Shown piece after piece: positions 1 through 5,315 of a DNA stretch of 5,315 nt (its first letter is position 1; every line of letters starts with the position of its first letter). The notes under the pieces were generated by a model, which was not told the DNA's origin, did not search any database, and worked only from the letters and a program-made list of their open reading frames with translations. This DNA comes from Candidatus Cloacimonas sp. 4484_140 (GTDB taxonomy: Bacteria > Cloacimonadota > Cloacimonadia > JGIOTU-2), in assembly GCA_002049945.1 (NCBI GenBank), contig MVCT01000119.1, forward strand, positions 1 through 5,315, written 5' to 3'. The translations under genes and the position numbers were made by a program.

Positions 1-213
1 CGTAAAGATGTGGCAATTGGAATGCTGAGTCCGCTAAACATGAGTATGGGTCAACTTGTGATCGCATCAGTTGTACTTACAATGTATTTCCCTTGTATTG
101 CCACATTTACCGTTTTATTAAAAGAGCTCGGAATTAAAGATATGCTTAAATCATCAGCAATAATGGTTTTTGCCACTTTGCTTGTCGGTGGAATAATGAA
201 TATATTTATCTAA
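1..213 (+). CDS. feoB: Ferrous iron transport protein B, C-terminal fragment (partial at window edge)
   Basis: This is the last 70 codons of FeoB, the inner-membrane GTP-dependent Fe(II) uptake protein; the start lies before the window. The frame is open from base 1 and ends at TAA 211-213. Visible marks are the RKDVAIGML segment at the beginning, which corresponds to the conserved R(R/K)D.GA.GL segment of the FeoB permease core, and FPCIATF at fragment residues 30-36, matching the conserved F.PC.AT membrane motif with its cysteine. After it come KELG, a hydrophobic helix, and the LVGG motif near the C-terminus. The N-terminal G domain is outside the window, so GTPase function cannot be checked here. 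An ATG at base 10 is internal to the protein and not a real start. The short hydrophobic C-terminal end is normal for the family. No FeoC-like gene follows. Confidence 0.9.
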   Translation, partial: RKDVAIGMLSPLNMSMGQLVIASVVLTMYFPCIATFTVLLKELGIKDMLKSSAIMVFATLLVGGIMNIFI

Positions 214-282
214 ACTTATGATTTTATCCTGATGTTCATGAAGAATTATTAACAACGATTTCAAATAAGAACTATTAATAAA

Positions 283-310
283 TTGACTCAAAACCAAAAT
301 TAAAATTAAT
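283..310 (+). promoter_or_regulatory. Possible promoter for the M48 protease gene
   Basis: Within the 144-base gap after feoB, TTGACT (283-288) is followed after 16 bases by ATTAAT (305-310), a sigma70-like pair 48 bases before the ATG. The gap is very AT-rich, so such matches are expected by chance, and some lineages use a different consensus. The gap also has an imperfect 14-base direct repeat (AGAATTATTAACAA at 242-255, AGAACTATTAATAA at 268-281). No hairpin with a T tract is seen, so a terminator for feoB is not evident. Confidence 0.25.
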
Positions 311-357
311 TTAACATCAAATAATTCATTAGAAATTTTATTGTCTGTGGAGGTTAT

Positions 358-1194
358 ATGAAGAGATTATTATTTTTGTTAATTACTTTTGTTTTGATCG
401 TAGGTTGCTCGACCGTACCGATAACAGGAAGAAAAACACTAAATTTAATTCCGGAAAGCCAAATGAATTCAATGAGTTTTACCCAATACGATGAATTCCT
501 GAAAACAAATAAATTAAGTAATAATAGAACTCAAATTAACATAGTAAAAAGGGTTGGTCATCGAATCCAGAAAGCTGTGGAACAATATTTTGCTGATAAT
601 GGAATGAGTAATAAACTATCGGGTTATGAATGGGAATTTAACCTGCTGGAAAGTAATGAAGTTAACGCCTGGTGTATGCCGGGTGGAAAAGTTGTTGTAT
701 ATACCGGAATATTACCTGTAACAAAAGATGAAACAGGATTAGCAGTAGTGATGGGACACGAAATTGCTCATGCAATTGCCGGTCATGGAAGCGAACGAAT
801 GAGCCAGGGAATGTTAGCACAACTCGGTGGAATGGCTTTAGAAACAGCTTTAGAAGAAAAACCGGATAAAACAAAACAAGTTTGGATGACAGTTTTCGGA
901 GTGGGAACACAATTCGGAGTTATGCTGCCGTTCAGCAGGATGCATGAGAGTGAGGCAGATCATCTGGGTTTGATATTTATGGCAATGGCAGGATATGATC
1001 CGGCAAAAGCAGTAGAATTTTGGGAAAGAATGAGTGCAATGAAAGGTGGACAGGCACCACCGGAATTTATGAGTACCCATCCGGCGGATGCAACCCGAAT
1101 TTCCAACCTGAAAAAATTGCTGCCGGAAGCTTTGAATTATTATAAGAAACCAGCAGGTTCAAATATTAAAAGAAAGAAAATAAATTCAGGTTAA
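358..1194 (+). CDS. M48-family zinc metallopeptidase, outer-envelope lipoprotein (LoiP/BepA-like protease domain without TPR repeats)
   Basis: A 278-residue predicted periplasmic lipoprotein protease, probably in envelope protein quality control like E. coli LoiP (YggG) and BepA. Residues 1-16 are a signal peptide (MKR, then a hydrophobic run) ending in the lipobox IVGC with the lipidated cysteine at 17. The segment around residues 19-34 (VPITGRKTLNLIPESQ) is typical of this M48 subgroup. The zinc site is HEIAH at 134-138 with the third ligand E197 in the ESEAD (ExxxD) motif, 197-201. The conserved STHP at 239-242 followed by DATRI closes the domain. All catalytic residues are present. The C-terminus is a short lysine-rich tail with no TPR repeats, so it resembles LoiP more than BepA. 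The ATG is preceded by GGAGG at 349-353, spaced 4 bases. It lies 144 bases after feoB and 56 bases before crcB. The physiological substrate is unknown. Confidence 0.92.
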   Translation: MKRLLFLLITFVLIVGCSTVPITGRKTLNLIPESQMNSMSFTQYDEFLKTNKLSNNRTQINIVKRVGHRIQKAVEQYFADNGMSNKLSGYEWEFNLLESNEVNAWCMPGGKVVVYTGILPVTKDETGLAVVMGHEIAHAIAGHGSERMSQGMLAQLGGMALETALEEKPDKTKQVWMTVFGVGTQFGVMLPFSRMHESEADHLGLIFMAMAGYDPAKAVEFWERMSAMKGGQAPPEFMSTHPADATRISNLKKLLPEALNYYKKPAGSNIKRKKINSG

Positions 1195-1250
1195 ATAGTT
1201 TTATTTAGATTTCATTAAATAATTAATATTTAAATTTTCAGGAGAGTTAA

Positions 1251-1649
1251 TTGTTACACATTTTATATATAGCATTAGGTGGTAGTGTGGGAGCTGTCTC
1301 ACGATTTTTAATCTCTCAACTTATAAACAGGACATCGAATGATATTTTTCCCTGGGGAACTATCGCAGTTAACCTTTTAGGATCTCTGTTAATTGGATTT
1401 TTTGTAGAAATGTTCAGCAGGACGGTTGTTCCTGATAACTTACGAAGTGTTCTCATCATCGGATTTTTGGGAGCATTCACTACTTTCTCTACATACGCAT
1501 TAGAATCGATTAGTTTACTGCGTGGAAATGAGATAAAACTATTTATCCAGAATATTCTCATCCATAACGTTTTAGGATTAGTTTTTGTGATATTTGGTAT
1601 TTACCTTTCAAGAATTGTTATAAAATATATTTTTCAGGGGATGTTATGA
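1251..1649 (+). CDS. crcB: Fluoride-specific ion channel CrcB/Fluc, TTG start
   Basis: A 132-residue four-helix membrane protein of the Fluc family, which exports toxic fluoride as a dual-topology dimer. Family marks: GGSVGAVSR at 10-18 in the first helix; WGTIAVNLLGS at 35-45 with the conserved asparagine N41; and GFLGAFTTFST at 71-81, holding the phenylalanine box (F76, F79) and the threonine/serine residues near the central Na+ site. Membrane helices lie at roughly 3-24, 36-55, 66-90 and 98-124. The start is TTG at 1251, chosen because AGGAGAG (1240-1246) sits just upstream and the residues MLHILYIALGGSVGA match the usual family beginning. There is one full-length copy, consistent with a homodimer. 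Its TGA stop overlaps the ATG of the DUF190 gene (ATGA), which points to translational coupling. The 56 upstream bases are AT-rich and show no fluoride riboswitch. Confidence 0.95.
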   Translation: MLHILYIALGGSVGAVSRFLISQLINRTSNDIFPWGTIAVNLLGSLLIGFFVEMFSRTVVPDNLRSVLIIGFLGAFTTFSTYALESISLLRGNEIKLFIQNILIHNVLGLVFVIFGIYLSRIVIKYIFQGML

Positions 1650-1972
1650 AGATAGCTAAAAATGCGCAATTACTCAGGATATATTTAGATAAGAATTTAA
1701 AACACAAAAACAAACCAATGTACGAACAGATAGTTCTCAAGGCAAAAGAACTGAAATTAGCTGGGGCAACTGTTTTACGCGGGATCATGGGATTTGGAGC
1801 TGAGAGCCATTTGCATACTGCCAAATTACTTTCATTATCAGAAGGTCTTCCTGTGGTTGTAGAGATTGTAGATTCAGAAGAAAATATCAATAAACTATTA
1901 CCCTATATCGATGAAAAGTTAAAAGAAGGATTGGTTACGATTGAAAAAATCCGTGTTTATAAATATTGTTGA
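1646..1972 (+). CDS. DUF190 family PII-like protein
   Basis: A 108-residue protein of the DUF190 family, which has the ferredoxin-like fold of GlnB/PII signalling proteins and is commonly found beside crcB. Seen here: LLRIYLDK near the start, KPMYEQIVLKAKEL at 23-36, the signature AGATVLRGIMGFGAES at 39-54, HTAKLLSLSEGLPVVVEIVD at 57-76, and LVTIEKIRV at 96-104. Length is usual for the family. Its ATG overlaps the crcB stop by 4 bases, and AGGGG (1636-1640) inside the crcB 3' end serves as the ribosome binding site, 5 bases upstream. The tight coupling suggests a role with the fluoride channel, possibly as a ligand-sensing regulator. No molecular function has been established that I can name, and the PII-like role is inferred from fold and gene context. 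It is followed by recG after 33 bases. Confidence 0.93.
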   Translation: MKIAKNAQLLRIYLDKNLKHKNKPMYEQIVLKAKELKLAGATVLRGIMGFGAESHLHTAKLLSLSEGLPVVVEIVDSEENINKLLPYIDEKLKEGLVTIEKIRVYKYC

Positions 1973-2005
1973 TCAAGATTAAGTAAGATTTTCTCAAAGG
2001 AAGTT

Positions 2006-3958
2006 ATGAATACATTAGACAGCGATATTAAATACCTGAAAGGTGTGGGAGAATTCCGTAGTAAATTACTGAATAAACTCAACATTTACACGATCGGTGA
2101 TCTGATGGAGCATTTTCCGCGTGATTATATTAATAGAAAATCTGCCGTTAAGATACGTGATTTAAAACTTGCAGAAAACTGCTCATTCGTTGGAAATATA
2201 ATATCTATTGAGAAGAAGAATCGATCTCGAAAAAAGTCCCAGCTCAATGTTGTTGTAACCGATGGAGAAGATTATCTCTTTCTTACCTGGTTTCGATTTG
2301 GCAGTTGGTTCATAGATCAGTTTAAGAATGGAAAACAAATATGGGTTAGCGGGGTAGTTTCGGAATTCCGTGGTACTCCGCAAATACTTCATCCTCAAAT
2401 AGAAATTTTGGATGAAGAGGATATGAAACTGGATTTTTGGAAAACAAGATCGGTGCTTCCTGTATATCCACTAACCGATAAGATCAGCATGAACATAATG
2501 CGAAACCTGATCTACAAAGCATTTGAACTCTATGCAAACGAAATACATGAGAATCTGCCTGCCTTTATTTCAAAGAAATTCAATTTCCCCGATAGAAAAA
2601 CTGCTTTGCAGAAGATCCATTTTACCCAGCATCCATCTCAAATTCCACAAGAGAAAATACGTTTTGCATTTGAAGAACTTTTCTTCACACAATTGATGTT
2701 AGCACGAAGTAAATATGGACATGAAAAAAAACTGAATGGAAATAAATTTACATTAGAAAAAACATATACAACTAAGCTAAAAAACTCATTACCATTTCAA
2801 CTAACAAATGCACAAAAAAGAGTTATCAGAGAATTTGTGGAAGACATGACTTCCAAAAAACAAATGAACAGACTTCTGCAAGGTGATGTTGGTTCCGGCA
2901 AAACTATCGTTACAGTTTTTGCCATGCTTTTGGCAATTGAAAACGGATTTCAATCTATACTCATGGCTCCCACAGAAATTCTGGCAGAGCAGCATTTTAA
3001 TAGCATTTCCATATTACTTTCTAACCAACCAGAAATAAAAATTGCTCTTTTAAAAGGCGGAGTAAGCAAAGCTAAAACAGAGCTTAAGGAACAAATTAGA
3101 AATGGTGATGTCGATATAATTATTGGAACTCATGCACTCATTCAAAAAGATGTTGAATTTAATAATGCCGGTTTTGTTGCAATTGATGAACAACACCGTT
3201 ATGAGCTTCCCCCCAACCGAAAGGAGATAAAAACCACATATTATAACTTCAATAAAAGTTCTGTGGTTTACGAAAATGTGAAAGCACAGTTAAAAATGGG
3301 AAGGCAAGTTTATGTGGTTTGTCCGCTTATAAAAGAGTCAGAAAAAATAGATCTGCTTGATGCTGAAACTTTATTTGAACACTTGAGTACACACGTTTTT
3401 CCAAACCGAAAAATTGCGCTCCTGCACGGTAAGATGAAAACAAAAGAAAAAGACTCCATCATGGAGCAATTCAAAAATGGAAAATTTGATATTCTAGTTT
3501 CTACGACTGTGATCGAGGTGGGAATTGATGTACCGAATGCGAGCGTGATGATTGTTGAACATGCCGAAAGGTTTGGGTTAAGTCAACTGCATCAATTACG
3601 TGGTCGTGTCGGACGAGGTTCCGATAGATCTTACTGTTATCTCATTGTTCATCCACCTATTAGTAAAGAGGGCAGGGAAAGATTGAATATAATGATTGAG
3701 ACAAATGATGGATTTAAAATTGCAGAAAAAGATCTTGAGATAAGAGGTCCCGGAGATTTCTTTGGTACTCAGCAATCAGGAATTCCCATCTTTAAACATG
3801 CAAATATTATTCGTGATCGTGAACTTCTAAAAACAGCAAGAATCCTTGCATTTGATATTATTGATGAAGATTACAACCTTGATCTTGATAAAAATGAAAT
3901 CCTTAATAAAGTCTATTTTAGTAAATATGCTAAGCGTGAAAAGTTGTTTGATTTTTAA
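2006..3958 (+). CDS. recG: ATP-dependent DNA helicase RecG lacking the motif III segment (internal in-frame deletion)
   Basis: RecG is an SF2 double-strand DNA translocase that remodels stalled forks and branched recombination intermediates. The 650-residue product keeps the wedge/OB region (about 1-150; LKGVGEFRSKLL at 11-22, FPRDYINR at 37-44), Walker A GDVGSGKT (293-300), motif Ia APTEILAEQH (321-330), GTHAL (374-378), motif II DEQH (394-397), STTVIEVGIDVPNA (499-512), motif VI QLHQLRGRVGRG (527-538) and the C-terminal RecG-specific region, including DLEIRGPGDFFGTQQSG (576-592). The anomaly is at 398-403: DEQHRY runs straight into ELPP. Other RecG proteins have about 47 residues between these points, including motif III (TATPIPRTL), which couples ATP hydrolysis to translocation. 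The length fits a normal RecG of about 697 residues minus that block. The frame is intact on both sides. As read, the enzyme is likely inactive or altered; an assembly error is also possible. The ATG has AGGAAG at 1998-2003, 2 bases upstream. Confidence 0.93.
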   Translation: MNTLDSDIKYLKGVGEFRSKLLNKLNIYTIGDLMEHFPRDYINRKSAVKIRDLKLAENCSFVGNIISIEKKNRSRKKSQLNVVVTDGEDYLFLTWFRFGSWFIDQFKNGKQIWVSGVVSEFRGTPQILHPQIEILDEEDMKLDFWKTRSVLPVYPLTDKISMNIMRNLIYKAFELYANEIHENLPAFISKKFNFPDRKTALQKIHFTQHPSQIPQEKIRFAFEELFFTQLMLARSKYGHEKKLNGNKFTLEKTYTTKLKNSLPFQLTNAQKRVIREFVEDMTSKKQMNRLLQGDVGSGKTIVTVFAMLLAIENGFQSILMAPTEILAEQHFNSISILLSNQPEIKIALLKGGVSKAKTELKEQIRNGDVDIIIGTHALIQKDVEFNNAGFVAIDEQHRYELPPNRKEIKTTYYNFNKSSVVYENVKAQLKMGRQVYVVCPLIKESEKIDLLDAETLFEHLSTHVFPNRKIALLHGKMKTKEKDSIMEQFKNGKFDILVSTTVIEVGIDVPNASVMIVEHAERFGLSQLHQLRGRVGRGSDRSYCYLIVHPPISKEGRERLNIMIETNDGFKIAEKDLEIRGPGDFFGTQQSGIPIFKHANIIRDRELLKTARILAFDIIDEDYNLDLDKNEILNKVYFSKYAKREKLFDF

Positions 3959-3964
3959 TTCTGC

Positions 3965-3988
3965 CACGAAGACACTAAGACACCAAGA
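3965..3988 (+). repeat. Three tandem copies of CACNAAGA
   Basis: Just after the recG stop, CACGAAGA, CACTAAGA and CACCAAGA follow one another exactly, differing only at the fourth base. The bases before (CTGC) and after (ATCAAAGA) partly extend the pattern. Stretches of this kind (CCACGAAGACAC...) are familiar to me from intergenic DNA of several environmental bacteria, so this may be a remnant of a dispersed repeat. It is not part of a supported coding region. Confidence 0.7.
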
Positions 3989-4045
3989 ATCAAAGATAAA
4001 AAACAACGAACAAAAGCTAACAAAAGAAATTAAAAAAATATACCT

Positions 4046-4155
4046 GTCATCCTAAGTCCCATGTCTTTGCGAATAATCTTCTTGCTGTTACAAACGAAGC
4101 AATCTCGTTTAAGAAAAAGATTTAGATTGTTTTCCCGATGAATCGGGACAATGAC
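4046..4155. repeat. Imperfect palindromic intergenic element, MITE-like or decayed dispersed repeat
   Basis: The ends form an interrupted inverted repeat: GTCAT (4046-4050) and GTCCC (4056-4060) on the left pair with GGGAC (4145-4149) and ATGAC (4151-4155) on the right. Inside, GAAGCAATCT (4096-4105) pairs with AGATTGTTTT (4124-4133), 10 base pairs with two G-T pairs, around an 18-base loop. A separate perfect hairpin, TCCCGATGAATCGGGA (4133-4148), has a 6-base stem and TGAA loop and competes with the other pairings. The core words resemble dispersed GTCATTGCGAG...GAAGCAATCT-type palindromes seen between genes in many bacteria (from memory). It lies between convergent genes and ends 2 bases past the CWC stop codon. 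No T tract follows the stems on either strand, so it is not a standard intrinsic terminator, though a folded RNA here could still affect 3' ends. Confidence 0.55.
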
Positions 4156-4157
4156 GA

Positions 4158-4388
4158 TTATGAATTATACAGAATCCTTTCGTTAATAAATTTCCCCGGA
4201 TCATCCTTAAAATCTCGAATACATTTTAGACAAATACATGCTTTTTTCTTTTTACTTTCTGGAATCAGGTCTAATAATTCTTGCGGAATTTCAACACTTA
4301 AACACCAGCATGGCTCATCGCTGTGAGCCATGCAGTTATTATCTTTGCCACAAATGGGACAGATCTTTTCATTTATTTTATCAAACAT
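4158..4388 (-). CDS. Small cysteine-rich CWC family protein
   Basis: A 76-residue protein matching the cysteine-rich CWC family of unknown function. Eight cysteines lie at residues 10, 13, 19, 27, 29, 51, 53 and 56. The pattern is CPICGKDNNC, then PCWC (26-29) which names the family, then the IPQELLDLIPES helix segment and CICLKC (51-56). The spacing suggests one or two metal-binding knuckles, probably zinc. There is no signal peptide, so it is likely cytoplasmic. The ATG at 4388-4386 follows the stop of the AIM24-family gene by 12 bases, with only a weak GCGAGA as ribosome binding site, so translation may depend on the upstream gene. The extension past CICLKC (about 20 charged residues) is not obviously conserved. 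The TAA stop lies directly next to the palindromic element. A plus-strand frame at 4138-4326 is an antisense shadow of this gene. Confidence 0.85.
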   Translation of the reverse strand: MFDKINEKICPICGKDNNCMAHSDEPCWCLSVEIPQELLDLIPESKKKKACICLKCIRDFKDDPGKFINERILYNS

Positions 4389-4400
4389 ATTCTCGCTAAT

Positions 4401-5189
4401 CTAACTTCCACCCAAAAGATCACCAATTCCACCCAAAATTGATCCTTCACCAGTTCGTTTACCACCTGCTCTTGGTGCATTTCTTAATATCCTGTCAGCT
4501 AATCTAGAGAAAGGTAAACTTTGCAAATAAACAGTTCCTGTTCCTTTTAAGGTTGCCAGGAAAAGCCCTTCACCACCAAAGAACATAGATTTTAATCCAC
4601 CTGCTCGTTCGATAGAATATTCTATTGAAGGAGAAAAAGCAACAATACATCCTGTATCTATTTTCAGCGTTTCACCATTCAGTTCTTTTTTAACAATCGT
4701 TCCACCGGCGTGCATAAAAGCCATTCCGTCACCTTTGATCTTTTGAAGAATAAAACCTTCACCACCAAAAAAGCCAACACCAATTTTCTTATTAAATGTA
4801 ATAGTTATTTCTGTTCCTTTAGCAGCACACAAAAAAGCATCTTTCTGACAAATGATCTCTCCACCGAATTCTTCCATATTCAATGGGATTATTTTTCCCG
4901 GATAAGGAGCAGCAAATGCAACTTTTTTCTTACCATTTCCGTTGTTTGTGAAATGCGTAATAAAAAGTGATTCCCCACTAATCGCACGTCCGGCAGCACC
5001 CATAAGTTTTTTTAACATACCTTCACCTTGTTTAGATCCATCCCCAAGATGAGCTTCAAAAGTTATGCCATCATCCATCCAGTTCATCGCTCCAGCTTCG
5101 GCAATCACGGTTTCTGATGGATCAAGTTCTACCTCAACAACCTGTAAATCGTCTCCGATTATTTCATAATCTACTTCATGACATTTCAT
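4401..5189 (-). CDS. TIGR00266 / AIM24 family protein
   Basis: A 262-residue protein of the AIM24/TIGR00266 family, a beta-rich fold widespread in bacteria; the yeast homologue Aim24 is a mitochondrial inner-membrane organisation protein, but the bacterial role is not defined. Seen: VIAEAGAMNWMDDGI near 28-42, SGESLFITHF around 71-80, two related blocks FFGGEGFILQKIKGDG (140-155) and FFGGEGLFLATLKGTG (203-218) showing the internal duplication, then the conserved YLQSLPFSRLADRI (221-234) and a glycine-rich tail ending LGGIGDLLGGS. It is full length with no signal peptide. I chose the ATG at 5189 over an in-frame ATG at 5201: GGAGG (5199-5195) lies 5 bases before the 5189 codon, whereas the 5201 ATG overlaps that site and has none of its own. 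The CWC gene follows after 12 bases, so the two probably form an operon. Confidence 0.93.
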   Translation of the reverse strand: MKCHEVDYEIIGDDLQVVEVELDPSETVIAEAGAMNWMDDGITFEAHLGDGSKQGEGMLKKLMGAAGRAISGESLFITHFTNNGNGKKKVAFAAPYPGKIIPLNMEEFGGEIICQKDAFLCAAKGTEITITFNKKIGVGFFGGEGFILQKIKGDGMAFMHAGGTIVKKELNGETLKIDTGCIVAFSPSIEYSIERAGGLKSMFFGGEGLFLATLKGTGTVYLQSLPFSRLADRILRNAPRAGGKRTGEGSILGGIGDLLGGS

Positions 5190-5194
5190 TTTTT

Positions 5195-5199
5195 CCTCC
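5195..5199 (-). promoter_or_regulatory. Ribosome binding site that sets the AIM24-family start
   Basis: On the minus strand the sequence reads ATGGAGGAAAAAATG. GGAGG is followed by five A residues and then ATG at 5189-5187. This spacing is right for initiation, so the upstream ATG at 5201-5199, which shares its G with this site, is unlikely to be used. The protein then begins MKCHEVDYEI. Confidence 0.85.
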
Positions 5200-5218
5200 A
5201 TTTATAATTAATTATTTC

Positions 5219-5247
5219 AATAGTTATTATCTCTATAAATTTGTCAA
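5219..5247 (-). promoter_or_regulatory. Possible promoter for the AIM24-CWC gene pair
   Basis: On the minus strand a perfect TTGACA (5247-5242) lies in the AT-rich leader, 52 bases before the chosen ATG. At 17 bases downstream is ACTATT (5224-5219), a weak -10 match; at 15 bases TAACTA is an alternative. The -35 word is good and the -10 is not, so this is tentative. The remaining bases to 5315 show no gene or clear hairpin. Confidence 0.3.
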
Positions 5248-5315
5248 AACCTTACACTAATAATTATTCAATTTTTTCAAACATATATTTTCTTGCTAAA
5301 TAAATCTAATATAAA

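Noticed and set aside
242..281. 14-base imperfect direct repeat after feoB as an operator
   Set aside because: 12 of 14 bases match but the sequence is simple AT-rich DNA, so chance is likely; noted only under the promoter entry.
1195..1250. Possible fluoride riboswitch before crcB
   Set aside because: Only 56 AT-rich bases with no GG-rich stem or conserved core; nothing resembling the crcB-motif aptamer.
3846..4055. Plus-strand 69-codon open frame overlapping the recG 3' end
   Set aside because: Out of frame with recG, low-complexity Lys/Ile/Leu-rich product running into repeat DNA; no family resemblance.
4133..4148. TCCCGATGAATCGGGA hairpin as a bidirectional intrinsic terminator between recG and the CWC gene
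   Set aside because: The stem is only 6 base pairs and no T tract follows on either strand (ACAATGACG on plus, AAAACAATC on minus).
4138..4326. Plus-strand 62-codon open frame
   Set aside because: Antisense to the CWC gene, which has a clear family cysteine pattern; no ribosome binding site and it begins inside the palindromic repeat.
4710..4970. Plus-strand 86-codon open frame
   Set aside because: Complement of the conserved AIM24-family gene; composition is that of an antisense shadow.
1..5315. A defence island, CRISPR array or other new multi-gene system
   Set aside because: All the genes belong to recognised families (some of undefined function), with no effector-sensor pairing, regularly spaced repeats, or reverse transcriptase, nuclease or toxin genes visible.

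Overview
The window is AT-rich chromosomal DNA with tightly packed bacterial genes and well-formed Shine-Dalgarno sites. A lipoprotein with a lipobox next to an M48 protease domain suggests a Gram-negative-type envelope, and FeoB suggests ferrous iron uptake. The AT-rich codon use and the repeat debris between genes would suit an anaerobic lineage such as the FCB/Cloacimonadota area. That placement is a guess and no rRNA or other marker is present to test it.

Layout, plus strand: the C-terminal 70 codons of a ferrous iron transporter feoB (1-213); a 144-base AT-rich gap with a possible promoter; an M48 metallopeptidase lipoprotein (358-1194); a fluoride channel crcB with a TTG start (1251-1649), overlapping by 4 bases a DUF190 PII-like protein (1646-1972); then recG (2006-3958). 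The genes from 358 to 3958 are separated by 56, -4 and 33 bases and could form one transcript.

Minus strand, converging on recG: a TIGR00266/AIM24-family protein (4401-5189) followed after 12 bases by a small eight-cysteine CWC-type protein (4158-4388). The 199-base convergent gap between recG and the CWC gene carries an 8-base tandem repeat and an imperfect palindromic element that look like decayed dispersed repeats.

The most notable observation is in recG. The reading frame is open from end to end, but it jumps from the DEQH box (motif II) straight to the ELPP segment. About 47 residues that in other RecG proteins hold helicase motif III (the TATPIPRTL region) are missing. This is either an in-frame deletion that should cripple or change the enzyme, or a sequence/assembly error. 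The other genes look ordinary for their families. I found no mobile element with a transposase, no CRISPR array, no rRNA or tRNA, and no convincing new multi-gene system.
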